Shown here: positions 1-5,122 of the stretch, in pieces | Layout of the letters: each line of letters starts with the position of its first letter | Numbering within the stretch: position 1 is the first letter of the stretch | Origin: an uncultured Paracoccaceae bacterium | Lineage (GTDB): Bacteria > Pseudomonadota > Alphaproteobacteria > Rhodobacterales > Rhodobacteraceae | Assembly (NCBI GenBank): GCA_937900975.1 | Contig: CALCPC010000784.1 | Span: 1-5,122 of the forward strand | Reading direction: 5' to 3' | Length of the DNA stretch: 5,122 bases | The notes under the pieces: generated by a model | Seen by the model: the letters and a program-made list of their open reading frames with translations, nothing else | Database searches by the model: none | What the model was told of the DNA's origin: nothing | Translations under genes and position numbers: made by a program

Positions 1-111
1 CGGGCGCGGGGCTTTCCGACATCCCCTCCGTCGTGTGGGCCGCTCGTCGCGCCGCTCAGACCGCGCTTCGTCAACTTTCTCGACGACACGCGCGCTGGCG
101 ATTGGGCGTAG
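1..111 (+). other. Possible C-terminal tail of an unidentified upstream gene
   Basis: The first reading frame is open from the window edge to a TAG at 109-111 and ends in RPRFVNFLDDTRAGDWA. The stretch PRFVNFLDD faintly recalls the closing helix of LysR-type regulators, but this is only a resemblance. The frame upstream of about position 55 reads less like protein, and another frame (GAGLSDIPSVV, from position 3) looks as plausible there, so a frameshift or a chance open frame are both possible. No function can be assigned. Confidence 0.2.
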
Positions 112-192
112 TGGCGGCCAGGCCATCTCTCAGCGGCGCGCCCGGCGGGGAAGACGGGGGCGTGTTTCCCCCGCCTGGCCAAGGTCCCGGTC

Positions 193-494
193 GTGGCGCT
201 GAGCGACACCGCCACCGTCGACGCCGATGGGGTCGAGCGTCGCGTGGCGCAGAGCGGTCTTCTCGACATCGCGGATCGGGGGGTGAACGCGATGCCTAAC
301 ACCTCTGGCGCAGTTGCCGAGGGCCGTTATGTCTTCCCGTCCATGATCATCGAAAGCGCAAGCGCCGTTGGCGCGGCGCATATCCCCTGGCAAACGACAC
401 CAAACTACCGTTCTCGGCGCGGTGGAGGTTTGGCGAGACCGACAGCATCGAGGTCATCCGGCTTTTGGTCCCGGGGTCGCTGTCGGCCGGGTAA
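193..494 (+). pseudogene. Unrecognised ~100-aa ORF, interrupted by an apparent one-base deletion
   Basis: Translation from the GTG at 193 (AAGG at 181-184 is a possible ribosome site) gives a protein-like sequence containing DADGVERRVAQSGLLDIADR and, later, EGRYVFPSMIIESASAVGAA. In this frame, sense is lost after about position 384 and only Arg-rich text follows to a TGA at 547-549. If one base is added at the C4 run (384-387), reading continues in the frame that has PLANDTKLPFSARWRFGET and IEVIRLLVPGSLSAG and stops at TAA 492-494. Restored length would be about 100 residues. No signal peptide, membrane segment or known motif was recognised; the family is unknown. It could be a decayed gene fragment, or an intact gene carrying a homopolymer sequencing error. 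Codons in both parts favour G or C at the third position, like the neighbouring genes. That the two frames form one former gene is inferred. Confidence 0.35.
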
Positions 495-640
495 AACCCG
501 CCGGGGCTGCGCCCTCGGATCCCTTTGCCGGTGGCGCCAGCTGCGCTGAGCGCGTCGTGGTGCCGGCGAATTTCCATACCGTCCACCCCCGCGCCAGCAG
601 CGGGGTGATTGGCTGGCGTCCCCCGCACCGAGCCCCCGCC

Positions 641-682
641 CCGACACTCGCGCCCCGACACTCGCGCTCCGAGACGCGTGCC
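641..682. repeat. Three-copy 14-bp direct tandem repeat
   Basis: Copies are 641-654 (CCGACACTCGCGCC), 655-668 (CCGACACTCGCGCT) and 669-682 (CCGAGACGCGTGCC). The first two differ at one base, the third is more diverged. A more degenerate 13-base relative may precede them at 628-640. The unit length is not a multiple of three, so it does not encode a protein repeat. It probably arose by local slippage; a binding role is not shown. Confidence 0.6.
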
Positions 683-711
683 CTGAGGCCCGCGCCCCGG
701 GGGCCCATGCG

Positions 712-2471
<1,760 letters not shown>

Positions 2472-3677
2472 GTGACCCCACCGGCGCGGGTGTCCGCCGC
2501 CATCCAGGTGCTGGACGAAATCATCGCCGGCGCCCCCGCCGAAAAGGCGCTGACGGGCTGGGCGCGGGCCAGCCGGTTTGCAGGCTCCCGCGATCGCGCG
2601 GCGGTCCGCGATCTGGTGTTCGACGTGTTGCGGCGCCGCCGCTCGGTCCTTTGGCGCTCTGGCCAGGGGCGGGAGACGGGGCGCGCGCTGCTGGCCGGCC
2701 TTTTGGTCGACGCCGACGCGGCCGGGCCTGACCTTTTTGACGGGTCTCCCCACGCCCCAGCCCCCCTGACCGCCGCCGAAACCGGTGCCTTCCGCCCGCT
2801 TCAGGACGCGCCGGATGCCGTCCGCCTCGATATCCCCGATTTTCTGGAACCGGCCTTGCGCGCCTCCCTCGGCGCTGCGTTCGAGACGGCGCTTGTCGCG
2901 TTGCAGGCCCGTGCGGATGTGCATCTGCGGGTAAATACGCTCAAGGCCCGCCCGCGCCTTGCGATCGACGTCTTGGCCAGCGATGGGATCGGTGTGCGCC
3001 CGTTGCCGGCGCCGGCGACCGCGCTGACGGTCACGGAAAACCCCCGCAAGGTCTCGGGCAGCGCGGCCTATCGCCAGGGCCTGGTTGAGCTGCAGGACGC
3101 CGCCAGCCAAATCGCGGCCGCAGCGGCCGGTGCCGCGCCGGGGATGACGGTGCTGGATCTGTGCGCGGGCGGCGGCGGCAAAACGCTGGCCCTCGGCGCG
3201 GCGATGGAGGGCAAGGGCAGGCTTTTCGCCTATGATCTCTATCCGGCACGGATGAAGTCGCTGCCCGAACGGGCGGCCCGCGCGGGGCTTGACGTTCGCT
3301 GTCTTGACCGCCGCGCGCTGCCGCGCATTCTTGGCGCCTGCGACCTGGTCTTTGTGGACGCCCCGTGTTCGGGGACGGGGTCTTGGCGCCGCTCACCCGA
3401 TGCGAAGTGGCGTTTAACGCCGTCGGGCTTGGCCAATCTGGTGACCATCCAAAAGAAGATTTTTACCGAGGCGCTAAGCTATTTGCGGCCGGGCGGGCAC
3501 ATGATCTATGCCACATGTTCAATCCTGGCAGAGGAAAATCAGGGCGTGCTGCGGGACCGGCTGGCGGCAATTTCCGGCCTAACCGCAGGGGAAGATACGG
3601 TATTGCTTCCCTCATCGGACCATGACGGGTTCTTTTATGTGCGCGTCGCCCGCGACGGACGTCCAGCGCGGGGCTAA
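2472..3677 (+). CDS. RsmB/NOP-family RNA (cytosine-5) methyltransferase
   Basis: A cytoplasmic S-adenosylmethionine-dependent enzyme of the NOL1/NOP2/Sun family, complete at 401 aa from a GTG start. The closest well-known relative is RsmB (Sun), which makes m5C967 in 16S rRNA; the exact target here is not certain, so no symbol is given. The N-terminal part carries FAGSRDRAAVRDLVFDVLRR (36-55), typical of alphaproteobacterial members. The catalytic half has the SAM loop VLDLCAGGGGKT (227-238), motif IV DAPCSGTGSWRRSPDAKW (296-313) with Cys299 for product release, and motif VI YATCSILAEEN (346-356) with the nucleophile Cys349. It ends with DHDGFFYVRVAR (383-394), the usual closing strand. The region before the catalytic domain is shorter than in E. 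coli RsmB (429 aa in all), so a full NusB-like domain may be reduced. The gene abuts guaB in the same frame, with only the TGA between them. No intrinsic terminator is evident after it. Confidence 0.9.
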   Translation: MTPPARVSAAIQVLDEIIAGAPAEKALTGWARASRFAGSRDRAAVRDLVFDVLRRRRSVLWRSGQGRETGRALLAGLLVDADAAGPDLFDGSPHAPAPLTAAETGAFRPLQDAPDAVRLDIPDFLEPALRASLGAAFETALVALQARADVHLRVNTLKARPRLAIDVLASDGIGVRPLPAPATALTVTENPRKVSGSAAYRQGLVELQDAASQIAAAAAGAAPGMTVLDLCAGGGGKTLALGAAMEGKGRLFAYDLYPARMKSLPERAARAGLDVRCLDRRALPRILGACDLVFVDAPCSGTGSWRRSPDAKWRLTPSGLANLVTIQKKIFTEALSYLRPGGHMIYATCSILAEENQGVLRDRLAAISGLTAGEDTVLLPSSDHDGFFYVRVARDGRPARG

Positions 3678-3682
3678 GAAAG

Positions 3683-3697
3683 TTTACAGGACATTAA
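3683..3697 (+). promoter_or_regulatory. Candidate CtrA-binding site upstream of cckA
   Basis: TTTA (3683-3686), seven bases, then TTAA (3694-3697). The classical alphaproteobacterial CtrA box is TTAA-N7-TTAA, so seven of eight defined positions match with exact spacing. It lies in the short AT-richer gap between the methyltransferase and cckA, about 50 bases before the cckA start. CtrA is the end target of the CckA phosphorelay, so a feedback site is plausible. One such match can occur by chance, and no sigma-70 hexamers could be placed confidently beside it. Confidence 0.3.
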
Positions 3698-3737
3698 TCC
3701 TTTTTGGGCAAACGTCCCGTGGTACGAGCGTTGAATG

Positions 3738-3742
3738 AAGGG
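3738..3742 (+). promoter_or_regulatory. Shine-Dalgarno for the cckA-like gene
   Basis: AAGGG ends six bases before the ATG at 3749. It supports this ATG as the natural start, even though its frame is interrupted by a stop at 3866-3868. Confidence 0.5.
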
Positions 3743-3748
3743 CGACGG

Positions 3749-5122
3749 ATGGAGCGTGTGGCGGGTATCGGGGGCGGGGGCGCCCTGCGCGCCATCCTCT
3801 ACCTTGCGGCCGCAGGCGGTCTTGCCGTTGCCAGTATCCTTTTGACCGCGGCCTTACCAGCGCGCTGATCGGCGCTGCCGCGGCGGCTGTGATCTACACG
3901 CTTGCGCTTTATCTCACGCGCCGCGCGCGCCGCGCCATGTTTGAGGAGCATTTTGGCGCCGACCCCAATCCAGTCCTTTTGATCGATTCTCGCGGTCGGA
4001 TCCTGCGCGCCAATCCCGCGGCCGGCGATGTCAGCGGCGATCTTGCCGATTTCTTGGACAGCGACCGGCGCGAGGGGGAGCGTTTGGTGTTTCGCCTTGG
4101 GCGCGCGGCCCGGGATCAGGGTCAAGTCGAACACGCGGTGGCGTTCCGCGGCGTCGCCACGCAGTTGATTGTGCGCGACTGCGGCGGCGACACGCAGATC
4201 TGGCAGCTGGTACCGCCGGTGGCGGACCCTAAGACCGAAGACGGGCCAAGCACGCTTGCAGAAAAAACGATCGGCCCGGGCAGCATCCTCGACCAGCTTC
4301 CCATCGGCCTGGCGCGTGTCGGCGATGACGGCGTCATCACTTATGTCAACGCCGCCGCCCGCGCCTTGATTGGGGAGCGGACGCTGCCCGGCGCCCGGCT
4401 TGCGGATTTGATCGAAGGGCTGCACAAAACAATCCCCGAACGTCTGCAAGAGACCTTGCGCGGCCGCGATCAAGGCCGATCTGAGGTGGCCTCGGCGCAG
4501 CGCGACGGTGCGGATGTGTTTTTGCAGGTCACCATGATCCGGGTCTTTGAAGGGCAGGAGCCGATGGTCCTGGCCGTCGTCGCCGACGCGACGGAGCTCA
4601 AGACGCTTGAAGCGCAGTTCGTGCAAAGCCAAAAGATGCAAGCCGTCGGTCAACTTGCGGGCGGAATTGCACATGACTTCAACAACTTATTGACCGCCAT
4701 TCATGGGCACTGCGATCTGCTTTTGCTGCGCCATGACAATGGCGACCCCGATCACGGCGACTTGGTGCAAATCCGCCAAAACGCGAACCGCGCCGCGGCG
4801 CTGGTCCGGCAGCTTTTGGCCTTCTCGCGCAAGCAGACGCTGCGGCTCAACGTCCTGCATCTCTACGACACGATGCAGGAACTGGCGCATCTTCTCAATC
4901 GGCTTTTGGGTGAGAAGGTTGTGCTAAAGATCGAAAATCTTGAGGAAATTTGGCCTGTCCGGGTCGATGAGCGGCAGTTGGAGCAAGTCGTCGTCAATTT
5001 GGTCGTCAACGCCCGGGACGCGATGCCCGAAGGCGGCATCGTGCATCTGCGCACCCGCAACGGTACCCTTTCAGAGGAGCTTAAGCGCGACCTTGCGACC
5101 GTGCCCGCGGGGCGCTACAGCG
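3749..5122 (+). CDS. cckA: CckA-type sensor histidine kinase, 3'-truncated by the window, with apparent frameshift near 3840
   Basis: An inner-membrane kinase/phosphatase that in alphaproteobacteria passes phosphate through ChpT to the regulator CtrA. From ATG 3749 the frame gives a first membrane segment (ALRAILYLAAAGGLAVASIL), then stops at TGA 3866-3868 after 39 codons. Restoring one T in the T4 run at 3840-3843 joins it to the frame that stays open to the window edge. Numbered that way: second membrane segment about 38-56 (SALIGAAAAAVIYTLALYL), basic TRRARR after it, a weak PAS-like region from about 66 (PNPVLLIDSRGRILRANP), a clearer PAS domain about 177-285 (LDQLPIGLARVGDDGVITYV), the DHp box GQLAGGIAHDFNNLL with phospho-acceptor His309 (codon 4672-4674), and the N box VVVNLVVNARDAMPEGG with Asn417 and Asn421. 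The remaining ATP-lid boxes and the receiver expected of CckA lie beyond 5122. The nearest in-frame ATG, 3937, lacks a ribosome site and would lose both membrane segments. The break may be a real mutation or a sequencing error. Family assignment is firm; CckA specifically is very likely. Confidence 0.85.

Noticed and set aside
3644..3657. Hairpin CGTCG-CCCG-CGACG at the methyltransferase 3' end as an intrinsic terminator
   Set aside because: It lies inside the coding sequence and the nearest T-run (3701-3705) is over 40 bases downstream.
3839..3846. Programmed -1 frameshifting at CCTTTTG as the way to make full-length CckA
   Set aside because: It does not fit the X XXY YYZ pattern, re-pairing of the two Leu tRNAs would be poor, and such recoding is not known for this family; mutation or sequencing error is simpler.
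3799..4674. A 291-codon minus-strand open frame opposite the cckA-like gene
   Set aside because: The plus strand carries clear membrane, PAS and histidine-kinase motifs across the same bases, so this is a shadow.

Overview
The window is GC-rich DNA that looks like the chromosome of an alphaproteobacterium, most likely of the order Rhodobacterales (Roseobacter/Rhodobacter relatives). The clues are the protein flavour of the IMP dehydrogenase, an alphaproteobacterial-type RsmB/NOP RNA methyltransferase, and a CckA-type hybrid-kinase sensor, a family typical of alphaproteobacteria. This is recognition from memory, not a database search.

Layout: (1) Positions 1-494 hold poor-quality coding sequence: a possible C-terminal tail ending at 111, and a roughly 100-residue unrecognised ORF (193-494) that reads well only if one base is restored near a C4 run at about 384-387. 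(2) Positions 495-1019 are a long, very GC-rich stretch with no convincing gene; it holds a 14-bp tandem repeat, a hairpin and a doubtful 62-codon ORF. (3) Positions 1020-2471 hold a complete guaB (IMP dehydrogenase, 483 aa). (4) Positions 2472-3677 hold a complete RsmB/NOP-family RNA m5C methyltransferase (401 aa) whose GTG start directly abuts the guaB stop in the same reading frame. (5) Positions 3678-3748 are an intergenic gap with a near-consensus CtrA box. (6) From 3749 to the window edge runs the 5' part of a cckA-like sensor histidine kinase. It has two membrane segments, two PAS regions, the phospho-acceptor His box and the N box. An apparent one-base deletion near a T4 run (3840-3843) splits the first membrane segment from the rest.

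How the genes relate: guaB (first committed step of GMP synthesis) and the RNA methyltransferase look like a translationally coupled pair, because the methyltransferase Shine-Dalgarno lies in the last guaB codons. cckA is probably a separate transcription unit heading the CckA-ChpT-CtrA phosphorelay; in Rhodobacterales this relay controls motility and gene transfer agents rather than being essential. No new defence or mobile system is visible. The points most worth checking are the cckA frameshift, the candidate CtrA site just upstream of it, and whether both apparent frameshifts are real or homopolymer sequencing errors.
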